DNA from: Pedobacter cryophilus
Lineage (GTDB): Bacteria; Bacteroidota; Bacteroidia; Sphingobacteriales; Sphingobacteriaceae
Assembly: GCF_005116455.1 (NCBI RefSeq)
Contig: NZ_SWBP01000009.1
Coordinates: 1-64,000, forward strand
Direction of reading: 5' to 3'
DNA length: 64,000 nucleotides
Part shown: piece after piece, positions 25,291-34,576 of the stretch
Numbering within the stretch: the stretch's first letter is position 1
Layout of the letters: each line of letters starts with the position of its first letter
Position numbers and translations under genes: made by a program
Notes under the pieces: model-generated
What the model was told of the DNA's origin: nothing
Seen by the model: only the letters and a program-made list of their open reading frames with translations
Databases searched by the model: none

Positions 25291-26544
25291 CTAATCTTCT
25301 AAAAATAAATCTTCACCCTCGTTTGTTAAATTTAATTTAATCACATCCTGACCGGCAATCCCCTCCACAGATCCACTAATATGCGCAGCATTCAATAATA
25401 CTTTTTCTAATTGTTTTTCTCTGGCTTTCCACATTCTTTCCATTGCTGTACGCTCTGTTTGTATAGACATTCGCATGCTCATAAAACCTTCGCTAATGGC
25501 GTTCCACTGACTGCCAAATTCAGAACTTGTTAAATAATCATACAGCATGTGCATTTTATCGCCACGGTTTTCCTGAGATTTTGAAGCCGAGAATAATCGG
25601 ATGATTCCGTCTCTTAAAACATAAGCCACTGCTTTTAATTCCTCAAAAGAACAAATCCATACGCCATCTTTTTCGCCAAAACAATCCATGCCTTTAGGGT
25701 AGCATTGCGTCACAATTAAAGCCACATCTGCACCCACGCTAATTTTATCTTTCTTCAATTTTTCTATCCAATCACCACCAAAATCTTTGGTCCGTTTACT
25801 TTCATAAATAATCTTTCCGCATGCTTGGCCACTATTATTGCGTACAGTTTGTATACAATCTGCGCCACGTATCCCTTTTCCAACCTCACTAATCACATCA
25901 AAAGGAAAGCTAGTCTTCAGTAACTCTTCTAAAATAAGTTCCTGTACTTCGCCTTGCATTTGCATAGAGCCCTGTTCGGCTTTCCGCTTCATTTCGTCAA
26001 CCAATCTTTTCTGATCTTCAATTTGCTTTTCCAGCTCTTTAACTTTCAATTGGTTTTCAGTATCTTTTAATAAACTTTTCTCATTTTCCTGTTTGCGTAT
26101 TTGCTCGGTAATAGAATTCCTTTCTTCTTGTAACTTCCTTTGCAAGGCCAATTCCATTTCTGCCTCTTTATTTTTTAACTCCGCCTCCCTTTTTAAAAAT
26201 GCTAATTCTTTTTCACGAGCCAGTTTAAGTTTTTCTTCTCCTTCTTTGTTAGCGTTTTCTAACAACTGCAATTGGTTATCAAAATCAGAAGCAATACTTT
26301 TCCTTAAGCTTTCTTCCAATTGCTTTTGCAGGTGCATTTTTTCAGAAGCCAGCTTTTGTTCAAACGCTAAGGCCTGCTGCTTTTCCTTTTGTAAAAAATC
26401 CTGCTCCTTTTTGGTGAATTCTTCTTCCTTTTTCTTGGTGAAATCCACCATTTGTTTACGTAGGTTATTTTTGTATTCTTCGGCCATCACTTCCTCAATA
26501 GGAAAAGAATGACCACAGCTTGGGCATTTAACTTCTGTCGACAT
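25291..26544 (-). CDS. DUF2130 protein with zinc ribbon and long coiled coil
   Basis: Protein of 417 residues. A short N-terminal CPSCGHSFPIEE looks like half of a zinc ribbon. Residues of about 25-200 are almost pure Lys/Glu/Gln/Leu and form a long coiled coil. The C-terminal half is DUF2130: GADCIQTVRNNSGQACGKII, YESKRTKDFGGDWI and an ALIVTQCYPKG strand, a pattern reminiscent of restriction-endonuclease-like folds (a nuclease role is inference). No membrane segment. It stands alone, between the toxin-antitoxin pair and a small membrane protein. Confidence 0.82.
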   Translation of the reverse strand: MSTEVKCPSCGHSFPIEEVMAEEYKNNLRKQMVDFTKKKEEEFTKKEQDFLQKEKQQALAFEQKLASEKMHLQKQLEESLRKSIASDFDNQLQLLENANKEGEEKLKLAREKELAFLKREAELKNKEAEMELALQRKLQEERNSITEQIRKQENEKSLLKDTENQLKVKELEKQIEDQKRLVDEMKRKAEQGSMQMQGEVQELILEELLKTSFPFDVISEVGKGIRGADCIQTVRNNSGQACGKIIYESKRTKDFGGDWIEKLKKDKISVGADVALIVTQCYPKGMDCFGEKDGVWICSFEELKAVAYVLRDGIIRLFSASKSQENRGDKMHMLYDYLTSSEFGSQWNAISEGFMSMRMSIQTERTAMERMWKAREKQLEKVLLNAAHISGSVEGIAGQDVIKLNLTNEGEDLFLED

Positions 26545-26656
26545 AGATTTTATGAATATAGATTTTCAAGGTATGATTATTTTTTTTGGATTGAAAACGC
26601 AAATTTAAGAACAGGCATCATCATTGCTATTTAAAATTGAATTTAAATTTAAAACG

Positions 26657-26944
26657 ATGATTACAGATAAAATAGAAGAGCTAAAGGATACTTTAGAAGA
26701 AACCTTTTTGAAAGAAACGCTTTATACCAACTTAGGAAAAACAGAAAGAGTACTTTCTTTGGCTACAGGCGCTTATATCATGTTTAAAGGCATAAGAAAT
26801 GTTTTTTCTCATCCTCTTATTGCAACTACAGAATTAGTAGTAGGCTTTGGTTTATTGCAAAGAGGCATGAGTGGCTATTGTGCCATTACAGAAAAATTTG
26901 AAAACGAGCCTCAAGGTCCAGAACCTATTCTTATAGTAGGTTAA
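26657..26944 (+). CDS. Small YgaP-like (DUF2892) membrane protein
   Basis: From the ATG at 26657 the protein has 95 residues. A soluble N-terminal stretch is followed by RVLSLATGAYIMFKG and TTELVVGFGLLQRGMSGYC, two probable membrane or hairpin segments resembling the YgaP-type domain. The cysteine in GYCAITEKF is typical of the family. The frame extends upstream to 26624 without an ATG. Function unknown; it shares a bidirectional terminator with the next gene. Confidence 0.65.
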   Translation: MITDKIEELKDTLEETFLKETLYTNLGKTERVLSLATGAYIMFKGIRNVFSHPLIATTELVVGFGLLQRGMSGYCAITEKFENEPQGPEPILIVG

Positions 26945-26947
26945 CAC

Positions 26948-26982
26948 AAAAATGGCCTCATGATATTCATAAGGCCATTTTT
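26948..26982. terminator. Bidirectional terminator between convergent genes
   Basis: AAAAATGGCCT pairs perfectly with AGGCCATTTTT around a 13-base loop, giving T-runs on both strands. It serves the small membrane protein and the T9SS protein on the reverse strand. Confidence 0.85.
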
Positions 26983-27003
26983 ATAATATTATATTTTAAT
27001 AAA

Positions 27004-28734
27004 TTATCTTACAAATTTTTGATTGATGGTCTCTCCGTCAGTAGTATACCTCACAAAATGAATTCCATTTTGCAAACTTAAAGGCAACACCACACTATTA
27101 AATCCTTTGTTTACAGCAACAGATTGCTCCGCTAATTTTCTTCCGGCAATATCAAATAACTGTAACAAACATTTACCCTGGTTTGGAGAGGAAATAGAGA
27201 TTTTCACTTCCGATGAACTCGCATAAACTGATAATTGAGTCGCTGCTATTTTAGAATCAGCACTAATAATTGCCGATGAAGAGGTCTTTCCATCAAAATC
27301 ATGCTGAACCAATTGATAATAATTGCTACCCGCATAAGGGTTCTCATCAACAAAAGAATAATCTTTTGCACTGTTAGAATTACCCGATCCATTTATTTTG
27401 CCAATAGCAGTAAATGATTTTCCATCTACAGAACGTAAAACATCAAAATAACTATTATTCACTTCCGAAGCGGTATTCCAGTTTAATAAAATAGTTTGAT
27501 TAACTGCTTTGCCTGTGAATGAGGTGAGGGAGATGGGGAGGGTGCCAGTTGGAACTATTTCTCCTGTAGATAATTGAACAGCATCAGAATTAACAGTTCC
27601 ATTAAAAAACTTTATTTGAGATAATTGTTGAGCTGTTAGTCCTGAGGCATTATTACCAAAGAAAATTTTCCCTGCTGTACCTGACGTACTGTTATAACCT
27701 CCTTGCCAGTTATTAATGATTAAGGTCTTTCCAGCTGTCCAGCCAATTAAATTACTTGCAGAAAAATTATGAGATTGTACAGAAGATGAACTTAGAATAA
27801 TATTTGAATTTTCTGTTAATCTTAATGTTGAATAAGTTTCATTAAATTGTCCGGTAAATATTGATCCTCCATTAAGAGTAATTGGCGAATTATTAGGAAT
27901 TACTTCAGTTGCTGCTAAAGCTAATCTTGAATCAACTCCTATAACTGTTGGACCTGTATAAGTGTTTGAACCTGCAATTACTAATTCATTCACAATGCCG
28001 GTACTATTTGCTATGGTAAGTCCACCACCCGTACTGCTTATAATTCCATTTAGTCGTGTATCATTAGCACCTAAGGATATAATTCTATCATTTGCTCCTA
28101 AACTTATTGGAGCATTAAATGTTAAACTTGCGCTGCTTGATGCAGGACTTACACTAGAACCTAATGTAAAATTCCCTCCAACTATTATTGAAGTATATTT
28201 ACCTGTTAAATCCCTATTTCCACTACCAGCAATAGTTCCTCCGTTTATGGTAAGTGTACCTCCAGATCCCATTCCGTTAACACCTCTTAAAATTACGGTT
28301 CCACTATTAAGTGTGAATCCACCTGTGTATGTTCCTCCAGCTAATGCTAAGGAACCTGCTCCGTTTTTTACAAATCCAGTTCCAGCTGCTGTTGAAATTG
28401 CTTGGCTTCCAAAATCCAATGTTTTTCCATTTGCAACCGTTATAGTAGCAATAGTAGCTCCAGTATTTATTGTGCCACCAGAAGTAACAGTTACATCCTC
28501 ATTGGCAGTTATGGAAGAAAAAGTAGTGGTTGCTCCAGTTATAGTACTAGCTGGTACATTAAAAATAACAGCACTACCCGAAACCCATGCAGAAGTATAG
28601 GGGCCACTATTTGTTGTGCTCCATCCAGCACTTGTCCATGAACCACTACCACCCCAATACAATTGTGCAAATGTTTTATCAGGAGAAAAAGATATTAAAA
28701 GGTAGAATGATAATAAGAGTAAAACTTTTTTCAT
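27004..28734 (-). CDS. T9SS-secreted protein with autotransporter-type beta-strand (PATR) repeats
   Basis: Protein of 576 residues: signal peptide (about 1-23), then a long Gly/Thr/Ser-rich beta-helix-like region with PATR-type repeats such as GAGSLALAGGTYTGGFTLNS (about 130-150). A fibronectin-like module follows (about 405-495, with LLNWNTASEVNNSYFDVLRS). The end is a type IX secretion type A sorting domain (LFDIAGRKLAEQSV...NGIHFVRYTTD...QKFVR). PATR repeats are best known from type V autotransporters; here they are exported by T9SS. Likely a surface or adhesive protein; ligand unknown. Single gene. Confidence 0.85.
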   Translation of the reverse strand: MKKVLLLLSFYLLISFSPDKTFAQLYWGGSGSWTSAGWSTTNSGPYTSAWVSGSAVIFNVPASTITGATTTFSSITANEDVTVTSGGTINTGATIATITVANGKTLDFGSQAISTAAGTGFVKNGAGSLALAGGTYTGGFTLNSGTVILRGVNGMGSGGTLTINGGTIAGSGNRDLTGKYTSIIVGGNFTLGSSVSPASSSASLTFNAPISLGANDRIISLGANDTRLNGIISSTGGGLTIANSTGIVNELVIAGSNTYTGPTVIGVDSRLALAATEVIPNNSPITLNGGSIFTGQFNETYSTLRLTENSNIILSSSSVQSHNFSASNLIGWTAGKTLIINNWQGGYNSTSGTAGKIFFGNNASGLTAQQLSQIKFFNGTVNSDAVQLSTGEIVPTGTLPISLTSFTGKAVNQTILLNWNTASEVNNSYFDVLRSVDGKSFTAIGKINGSGNSNSAKDYSFVDENPYAGSNYYQLVQHDFDGKTSSSAIISADSKIAATQLSVYASSSEVKISISSPNQGKCLLQLFDIAGRKLAEQSVAVNKGFNSVVLPLSLQNGIHFVRYTTDGETINQKFVR

Positions 28735-28866
28735 ATTTTCTTTTTAAATGATTAAACGCTAAAGTAAATATGATAAAGTTAAATTCATGTTAATAATTCA
28801 AGAAGTTTGTCACAATTATGACAAGTTCTTAACAAAATCGCATGAAAATCAGGCAATAAGATGAAA
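28735..28866. other. Short AT-rich intergenic region
   Basis: Separates two reverse-strand genes. It should hold the promoter of the T9SS protein, but no good TAnnTTTG box is seen. Confidence 0.3.
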
Positions 28867-29328
28867 TTACCTCAATCTATCTGCAGATTTAACCAATTTA
28901 TCATCTCTATTGATGCCTTTTGCTGCTAAAACTAAAAAAAGAATGGCCACAGAACTCAATCCGGCTCCAATGCCATAATCGCTAATTTGCATTAGGGTTT
29001 GTGAAGCCCCTTTTACCGTTTGCGCTACCCAAAAACTAAAACCTATAAATACAACAACAGTAAGGTAAACCAATAGCAATTGTTTTTTTCTGTTTTTAAA
29101 TAAGAAAATTAAAACCAAAGGAATCAACCCTAAAATGCCAGTGGCAATGGTTAACAACGTAAACGACTCGGTTTGCGCCACCTGATTATTCAAGGTTTGA
29201 AAAACACCCGTAATCATAATTTTTTTAGCACCATCGGCCGTTAAAATATTGGCTAACGGGAAAAGAAATAAAGCATAAATAGCTAATGAAGCCACAAATA
29301 AATAAACAGTTTGAATTCTTTGAATCAT
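28867..29328 (-). CDS. DUF4293 integral membrane protein
   Basis: Protein of 153 residues with four predicted membrane segments: about 6-28 (TVYLFVASLAIYALFLFPLA), 58-80, 86-105 and 118-138. It begins MIQRIQTVYLF as is typical of DUF4293, a Bacteroidota family usually found near truA or rho; here truA is the divergent neighbour. Function unknown. Confidence 0.85.
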   Translation of the reverse strand: MIQRIQTVYLFVASLAIYALFLFPLANILTADGAKKIMITGVFQTLNNQVAQTESFTLLTIATGILGLIPLVLIFLFKNRKKQLLLVYLTVVVFIGFSFWVAQTVKGASQTLMQISDYGIGAGLSSVAILFLVLAAKGINRDDKLVKSADRLR

Positions 29329-29340
29329 ATAATTTAACTA

Positions 29341-29412
29341 ATAACCGGCAAAACTGGTAACTCTCAACTGATAACCGCCAACTGATAACCAACAACTGAT
29401 TCAAACTTACAA
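29341..29412. repeat. Low-complexity word repeat (CAACTGATAACC)
   Basis: The spacer contains CAACTGATAACC twice, a truncated CAACTGAT and related words (AAAACTGGTAAC) in a row. Similar word-repeat spacers with different words lie at 36345-36405 and 62400-62470. It looks like a slippage-generated spacer rather than a gene or site. Confidence 0.45.
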
Positions 29413-29444
29413 CTTTTAACTTTAAACTTCCTCCCCAACATTCC

Positions 29445-29473
29445 TTTCTTAAATTAAAATAGCGTTAAATTTG
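29445..29473 (+). promoter_or_regulatory. Promoter of truA, possibly leaderless
   Basis: TTTC (29445-29448), 17 bases, then TAAATTTG (29466-29473), an exact -7 box. Initiation would fall at about 29477-29479, at the GTG start of truA. Confidence 0.6.
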
Positions 29474-29477
29474 TGCA

Positions 29478-30242
29478 GTGATTTTTACACAAAGATATTT
29501 TATTGAATTAGCTTATAAAGGTACGGCTTACCATGGTTGGCAAAAGCAACCCAATGCAATAGCTGTTCAGCAGGTTTTAGAGCAGGCATTACATACCTAT
29601 TTTAGAAAGCCCATAGAAACTTTAGGCTGTGGCCGTACAGATGCCGGCGTACATGCTACCCAGTTTTTTGCGCACTTTGATTTAGAAGAAACGCTTTCTG
29701 AAGAGCAAGCCATAAAATTTATAAAAGCCATTAACGCTTTACTACCTTATGATATGGCCATTAAGCAAATTATTGCAGTAGCAGCTCAGGCTCATGCCCG
29801 CTTTGATGCTACTTTAAGAGCCTATCAATACCATATCCATTTTAATAAAGATCCTTTTAAAACAGATAACAGCTGGCTCATTAAAGATTTTTTAGATGTG
29901 GAGGCCATGAATGAGGCTGCAAAAATCATTTTATCGTATCAAGATTTTGGCGCTTTTTGTAAGTCTAACGCAGATAATTTTACCAATATTTGCGAAGTAT
30001 CACAATCTCAATGGGAAATTACTCCAAACGGAATGGTTTATCATGTAAAGGCCAATAGGTTTCTCCGTAATATGGTGAGGGCAATTGTGGGCACTTTGGT
30101 AGAGGTAGGAAAAGGAAAAATGGCACCTGCAAATTTGCATCAGATTATACAAAGTCAAAACAGATCAGCAGCAGGCGCATCTGTACCCGCTTGCGGTTTG
30201 TTTTTAACAGAAGTAGCTTATCCATACATCCAAAAAAAATAA
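29478..30242 (+). CDS. truA: tRNA pseudouridine(38-40) synthase
   Basis: Cytoplasmic enzyme of 254 residues that isomerises uridines 38-40 in the tRNA anticodon arm. It opens IFTQRYFIELAYKGTAYHGW; the catalytic aspartate is in GCGRTDAGVHATQFFAHF (about 50-67), and FLRNMVRAIVGTLVEVGKG closes the domain. The best start is GTG at 29478, only four bases past the promoter box; no ATG lies in frame before the conserved strand. It is followed after 11 bases by an ABC transporter gene. Confidence 0.95.
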   Translation: MIFTQRYFIELAYKGTAYHGWQKQPNAIAVQQVLEQALHTYFRKPIETLGCGRTDAGVHATQFFAHFDLEETLSEEQAIKFIKAINALLPYDMAIKQIIAVAAQAHARFDATLRAYQYHIHFNKDPFKTDNSWLIKDFLDVEAMNEAAKIILSYQDFGAFCKSNADNFTNICEVSQSQWEITPNGMVYHVKANRFLRNMVRAIVGTLVEVGKGKMAPANLHQIIQSQNRSAAGASVPACGLFLTEVAYPYIQKK

Positions 30243-30253
30243 AAAGAATTTAA

Positions 30254-32050
30254 ATGGCGAGCAAAATCACCGGCAAAACTTACGACTGGAAATTATTAAA
30301 AAGGGTTTTTAATTATGCCCGTCCTTATAAAAGTAAGTTCTTTTGGTCGGTTACTTTAACCTTGCTTATTGCGGCCTTGGCGCCCATCAGGCCATTATTA
30401 ATTCAAAAAACACTCGACGATTATATCTTTTTTAACGATACCAGCGGTTTACTTAACATGACATTGCTTATGATCGCTATCCTGCTGGTACAAACTTTCA
30501 TCCAATATTTCCATACCTTTTTAACCAATGCTTTAGGGCAATCGGTCATCAAAGATTTACGTACGGATATTTTCAACCACATTACCAAACTCCGCCTCAA
30601 ATATTTCGACAGAACACCCATCGGGCAACTCATTACCCGTACCGTTTCAGATTTAGAAACCATTGCCGATATTTTTAGCGAAGGCTTAATCTCTATCATC
30701 GGCGACAGCCTGCAAGTGATCACCATTATTGCGGTAATGCTATATGCCGATTGGCGCTTAACCTTAATTGTTTTAATTCCGATGCCATTTTTAATGGTGG
30801 CCACTTATGTTTTTAAGGAAGCCATAAAATCAGCTTTTCAAGACGTGAGAACGCAAATTTCATCACTCAATACTTTTTTACAGGAGCACATTACCGGGGT
30901 AAGCATTATCCAGTATTTTGCCCGGGAAGATCAGGAGTTTAAAAAATTTAACCAAATAAATGCCAACCACAGAGATGCACACATTCGCTCAAACTGGTAT
31001 TATTCTATCTTTTTTCCGGTGGTCGAAATCATCTCTGCTTTATCATTAGGTTTATTGGTATGGTATGGGTCTAAAAGTATTTTAAACCAGCAAGTTTCTC
31101 CTGGTGTGGTAGTGGCTTTTATCATGTACATCAACATGCTGTTTAGGCCCATCCGAGAATTGGCTGATAAATTTAATACCCTCCAAATGGGCATGGTAGG
31201 TGCCGATCGTATTTTTACAGTCTTAGATACCGATGAGAAAACGGTGAATGATGGAGCCATCATTTTGCCAAAAATGAAGGGCGAAATAGCATTTAACAAA
31301 GTTTGGTTTTCTTATAAACAAACAGAAGAAACACCTACCAACGAAGAGTGGATTTTAAAAGACATTTCATTTAAAGTAAAAGAAGGCGAAACCTTAGCTT
31401 TAGTGGGGGCTACCGGAGCAGGTAAATCATCTACCATTAATATTTTAAATCGTTTTTACGAGATCAGCAAAGGTGAGGTCACCATTGATGGCATCCCCAT
31501 CAAAGATTTTGAGCTAAATTATTTGAGATCACAAATTGCTACTGTATTGCAAGATGTTTTTCTGTTTTCAGATACCATTCAAAACAACATCAGTTTAAAA
31601 TCAGACGAGATCACGCTAGAGCAAATCATCGCGGCAGCAAAAGATGTAGGCGCCCATGATTTTATCATGCGTTTGCCGGGTGGCTATCAATACAATGTAC
31701 AAGAAAGAGGCGCAACTTTATCTGTTGGGCAGGCACAATTAATTTCTTTTATAAGGGCATTGGTCCATCAGCCTAAAATTTTGGTGTTAGATGAAGCTAC
31801 TTCTTCGGTGGATACAGAAACAGAAGAACTCATTCAAAAAGCCATCGAAAAATTAATGACAGGCCGTACTTCTATTGTCATAGCCCATCGTTTATCTACC
31901 ATTCAAAACGCCAATAAAATTATTGTATTAGACCACGGCGAAATTAAAGAAATGGGTACGCATCAAGAATTATTAGCTTTAAATGGGTATTACAAGCATC
32001 TTTACGATTTACAATTTAGTTCGGTAGGTATAAAAAAAGAGCCTAAATAA
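30254..32050 (+). CDS. ABC transporter, fused permease and ATPase (MsbA/MdlB-like)
   Basis: Exporter half-transporter of 598 residues: six membrane helices (about 30-320) then the ATPase. Walker A is GATGAGKSS (about 386-394), Walker B is ILVLDEATSSVD (about 511-522) and the switch histidine is in AHRLS (about 544). The signature motif reads TLSVGQAQL (about 486) rather than LSGGQ. A homodimer would thus have two altered signature loops, which could slow ATP turnover or mean it pairs with another subunit. The substrate is unknown; lipid or drug export is typical for the family. It follows truA by 11 bases. Confidence 0.9.
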   Translation: MASKITGKTYDWKLLKRVFNYARPYKSKFFWSVTLTLLIAALAPIRPLLIQKTLDDYIFFNDTSGLLNMTLLMIAILLVQTFIQYFHTFLTNALGQSVIKDLRTDIFNHITKLRLKYFDRTPIGQLITRTVSDLETIADIFSEGLISIIGDSLQVITIIAVMLYADWRLTLIVLIPMPFLMVATYVFKEAIKSAFQDVRTQISSLNTFLQEHITGVSIIQYFAREDQEFKKFNQINANHRDAHIRSNWYYSIFFPVVEIISALSLGLLVWYGSKSILNQQVSPGVVVAFIMYINMLFRPIRELADKFNTLQMGMVGADRIFTVLDTDEKTVNDGAIILPKMKGEIAFNKVWFSYKQTEETPTNEEWILKDISFKVKEGETLALVGATGAGKSSTINILNRFYEISKGEVTIDGIPIKDFELNYLRSQIATVLQDVFLFSDTIQNNISLKSDEITLEQIIAAAKDVGAHDFIMRLPGGYQYNVQERGATLSVGQAQLISFIRALVHQPKILVLDEATSSVDTETEELIQKAIEKLMTGRTSIVIAHRLSTIQNANKIIVLDHGEIKEMGTHQELLALNGYYKHLYDLQFSSVGIKKEPK

Positions 32051-32090
32051 TTAAATTTCTATCTTTCTCACAAAAAATATTGGTTTCCGT

Positions 32091-33353
32091 ATGAACAAAT
32101 TGGTATCGCATCTTAGTTTTCAGGTATTAGTAGCTATTTTATTAGGAGTACTTTTTGGCGCTTTACTTCCCGAATCAGCAGCTTCAGCAAAACTCATCAG
32201 TCAAACTTTTATCAACATGATTAGCATGTTGATAGCCCCAATTATATTCTTCACCATTGTTTTAGGCATTGCCAACATGGATGATATGAAAAAGGTGGGT
32301 AGAGTTGGGGGTAAAGCCTTATTGTATTTTGAAGTCATCACCACCTTCGCAATTATCATTGGTTTGGTAGTAGCTAATTTAATGAAACCAGGCCAAGGGG
32401 TAAACATGAAGATCACCGATCCCGAAAAAATTCAACAATACCAAAATAGTGCAGCCGATATAGAATGGGGATCTTTTATCACGCATATTGTGCCTCATAA
32501 CATCATAGATTCTTTTGCCAAAGGCGATATTTTACAAATCTTGTTCTTCGCCATGCTTTTTGGCTTCGGTTTAACCAAAATGGGAAGTGCTGGTGCCTCG
32601 CTCATCATCACTTTTGATAAATTAAACAAAGTATTGTTTAACATGATGAAGTTTGTAATGAAACTGGCGCCCTTAGGTGCTTTTGGAGGAATAGCATACA
32701 CCGTAGGCGTTTATGGCTTAGATGCTTTAATGCCTATGGCTAAACTAATGTTTGCCGTTTACCTCACCATGGCGCTATTCATTTTTATAGTGCTCAATTT
32801 GGTTTGCCGCCTTTACCAATTTAGTTTATGGAAATACCTTAAATACATCCGACAAGAAATTTTAATTGTTTTGGGAACCTCTTCATCAGAATCTGTTTTG
32901 CCCAGTATGATGTTAAAAATGGAGAATTTTGGCTGCTCTAAATCTGTTGTAGGTTTGGTGATACCAATGGGTTACTCTTTTAATTTAGACGGCACTTCCA
33001 TTTATTTGTCTATGGCGGTCATATTTTTAGCCCAGGTTTTTAATATCGATTTACCTATTCTTACCCAAATTACTATTGTGGGTGTATTAATGCTTACCTC
33101 AAAAGGGGCTGCAGCAGTAACTGGGGGTGGTTTTATTGTGTTAGCATCTACTTTAACGGTTTTAAAAATCATCCCTGTAGAAGGAATGGCTATTTTATTA
33201 GGGGTTGATCGTTTTATGTCAGAAGCCCGGGCCATTACAAACATGATAGGAAACGGAATTGCTGCGGTTGTAGTTGCTAAAAGTGAAAAAGAATTTGATC
33301 AGTTAAGGTATGAGAATGCCATCAGCCCAATAAATGACGACCAAGTGAATTAA
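32091..33353 (+). CDS. Dicarboxylate/amino acid:cation symporter
   Basis: Inner-membrane secondary transporter of 420 residues of the DAACS (glutamate/C4-dicarboxylate) family, driven by protons or sodium. Diagnostic are the serine-rich re-entrant loop LGTSSSESVLPSMM (about residue 262), GYSFNLDGTSIYLSMAVIFL in TM7 and MLTSKGAAAVTGGGFIVLAST in the second hairpin. Eight helices plus two hairpins fit the length. It precedes sucD, which has its own promoter. Uptake of succinate, fumarate, malate or aspartate/glutamate is plausible; the choice cannot be read from sequence. Confidence 0.9.
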   Translation: MNKLVSHLSFQVLVAILLGVLFGALLPESAASAKLISQTFINMISMLIAPIIFFTIVLGIANMDDMKKVGRVGGKALLYFEVITTFAIIIGLVVANLMKPGQGVNMKITDPEKIQQYQNSAADIEWGSFITHIVPHNIIDSFAKGDILQILFFAMLFGFGLTKMGSAGASLIITFDKLNKVLFNMMKFVMKLAPLGAFGGIAYTVGVYGLDALMPMAKLMFAVYLTMALFIFIVLNLVCRLYQFSLWKYLKYIRQEILIVLGTSSSESVLPSMMLKMENFGCSKSVVGLVIPMGYSFNLDGTSIYLSMAVIFLAQVFNIDLPILTQITIVGVLMLTSKGAAAVTGGGFIVLASTLTVLKIIPVEGMAILLGVDRFMSEARAITNMIGNGIAAVVVAKSEKEFDQLRYENAISPINDDQVN

Positions 33354-33377
33354 AAATAGCTTTTTCACTTTAAAAGC

Positions 33378-33408
33378 TTTGAGATTCTTATTGATTCTTT
33401 TAGCTTTG
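33378..33408 (+). promoter_or_regulatory. Promoter of sucD
   Basis: TTTG (33378-33381), a 19-base spacer and TAGCTTTG (33401-33408) match the Bacteroidota consensus fully. Transcription would start near 33412, about 16 bases before the ATG. Confidence 0.7.
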
Positions 33409-33427
33409 TCCAACAAAAAAAATATCC

Positions 33428-34306
33428 ATGAGTGTACTAGTTAATAAAGATTCTAAAGTAATTGTACAAGGTTTCACCGGAAACGAAGGTACTTACCATG
33501 CCACTCAAATGATTGAGTACGGAACCCAAGTTGTAGGTGGTGTAACTCCAGGTAAAGGTGGCCAGTCTCATTTAGATCGTCCGGTTTTTAATACCGTTAA
33601 GGATGCGGTAGATCAAACAGGTGCTGATGTTTCTATCATATTTGTACCACCAGCTTTTGCTGCTGATGCCATTATGGAAGCTGCAGAAGCTGGTATCAAG
33701 GTAATTGTTTGTATCACAGAAGGTATTCCAACTAAAGACATGATTTTGGTTAAAGAATACATCAGCGATAGAGATTGCCGTTTAATTGGTCCAAACTGTC
33801 CGGGTATCATCACAGCTGATGAAGCTAAAATTGGAATTATGCCAGGTTTTATTTTCAGAAAAGGAAATATAGGAGTAGTTTCTAAATCAGGAACTTTAAC
33901 TTACGAAGCGGTTGATCAAGTAGTAAAAGCAGGAATGGGAATCAGTACTGCAATTGGTATTGGTGGTGATCCAATCATCGGAACACCAACTAAAGAAGCG
34001 GTAGAATTATTAATGAACGATCCAGAAACTCACGGAATCATCATGATTGGTGAAATTGGTGGAAGCATGGAAGCAGAAGCTGCACTGTGGATTAAAGAAA
34101 ACGGTACCAAACCAGTAGTTGGTTTTATTGCTGGCCAAACAGCGCCTCCGGGACGTAGAATGGGTCATGCGGGTGCAATTGTAGGTGGCGCTGATGATAC
34201 AGCAGCCGCTAAAATGAAAATCATGAGAGAATGCGGAATTACCGTAGTAGAATCTCCAGCCGGAATTGGTGCTGCCATGGCAGAGTTAATGGCCAAATTG
34301 GCTTAA
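33428..34306 (+). CDS. sucD: Succinate-CoA ligase, alpha subunit
   Basis: TCA-cycle enzyme subunit of 292 residues converting succinyl-CoA to succinate with substrate-level phosphorylation. It starts with the CoA-binding fold ([19 protein letters not shown]), followed by [23 protein letters not shown] and [13 protein letters not shown]. The phosphohistidine is in [18 protein letters not shown] (about 235-252). The beta subunit gene sucC is not adjacent, as is common in this phylum, so the gene has its own promoter and terminator. Confidence 0.96.
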   Translation: MSVLVNKDSKVIVQGFTGNEGTYHATQMIEYGTQVVGGVTPGKGGQSHLDRPVFNTVKDAVDQTGADVSIIFVPPAFAADAIMEAAEAGIKVIVCITEGIPTKDMILVKEYISDRDCRLIGPNCPGIITADEAKIGIMPGFIFRKGNIGVVSKSGTLTYEAVDQVVKAGMGISTAIGIGGDPIIGTPTKEAVELLMNDPETHGIIMIGEIGGSMEAEAALWIKENGTKPVVGFIAGQTAPPGRRMGHAGAIVGGADDTAAAKMKIMRECGITVVESPAGIGAAMAELMAKLA

Positions 34307-34324
34307 TAAAAATTCATCATATTT

Positions 34325-34360
34325 AAAAAGTCGTTTCTTTCATAAGAAGCGACTTTTTTT
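34325..34360 (+). terminator. Terminator of sucD
   Basis: A long perfect stem, AAAAAGTCGTTTCTT with AAGAAGCGACTTTTT, loop TCAT, then more T. It lies 18 bases past the sucD stop. Confidence 0.9.
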
Positions 34361-34387
34361 GTTTTCCATTTTTTAGAAAAGCAAAGC

Positions 34388-34485
34388 TTGTGCAGTAAAC
34401 TTCCGCTAGTCGGGCTGTTCGGGGCTTCACTTTGTTACGGTGCTGCGTTGCACTACGCACAAACCCCTACCATCCCGTTTATTTT
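34388..34485 (-). repeat. Degenerate Bacteroidota intergenic repeat
   Basis: A GC-richer stretch with CCGCTAGTCGGGCT on the left and ACCATCCCG on the right. It resembles, on the reverse strand, the AGCCC-GAT...CGG...GGGA intergenic element that I recall from Flavobacteria and Sphingobacteria and of which a clearer copy lies at 41938-42035. Identification is from memory only. Confidence 0.3.
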
Positions 34486-34576
34486 ACAAAGACATTGCTG
34501 TAAACCCACACTTAACGGCATAATTGTTGTTTTTAATTATATATACCGATATTTACAACATATCTAAATTAGATTA

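Noticed and set aside
26093-26512. Forward frame of 139 codons rich in Ser, Phe and Leu
   Set aside because: Antisense shadow of the Lys/Glu-rich coiled coil of the DUF2130 gene.
27962-28600. Open frame of 212 codons on the forward strand
   Set aside because: Lies antisense within the Gly/Thr-rich repeat region of the T9SS protein; its proline/valine-rich translation is an artefact of that composition.
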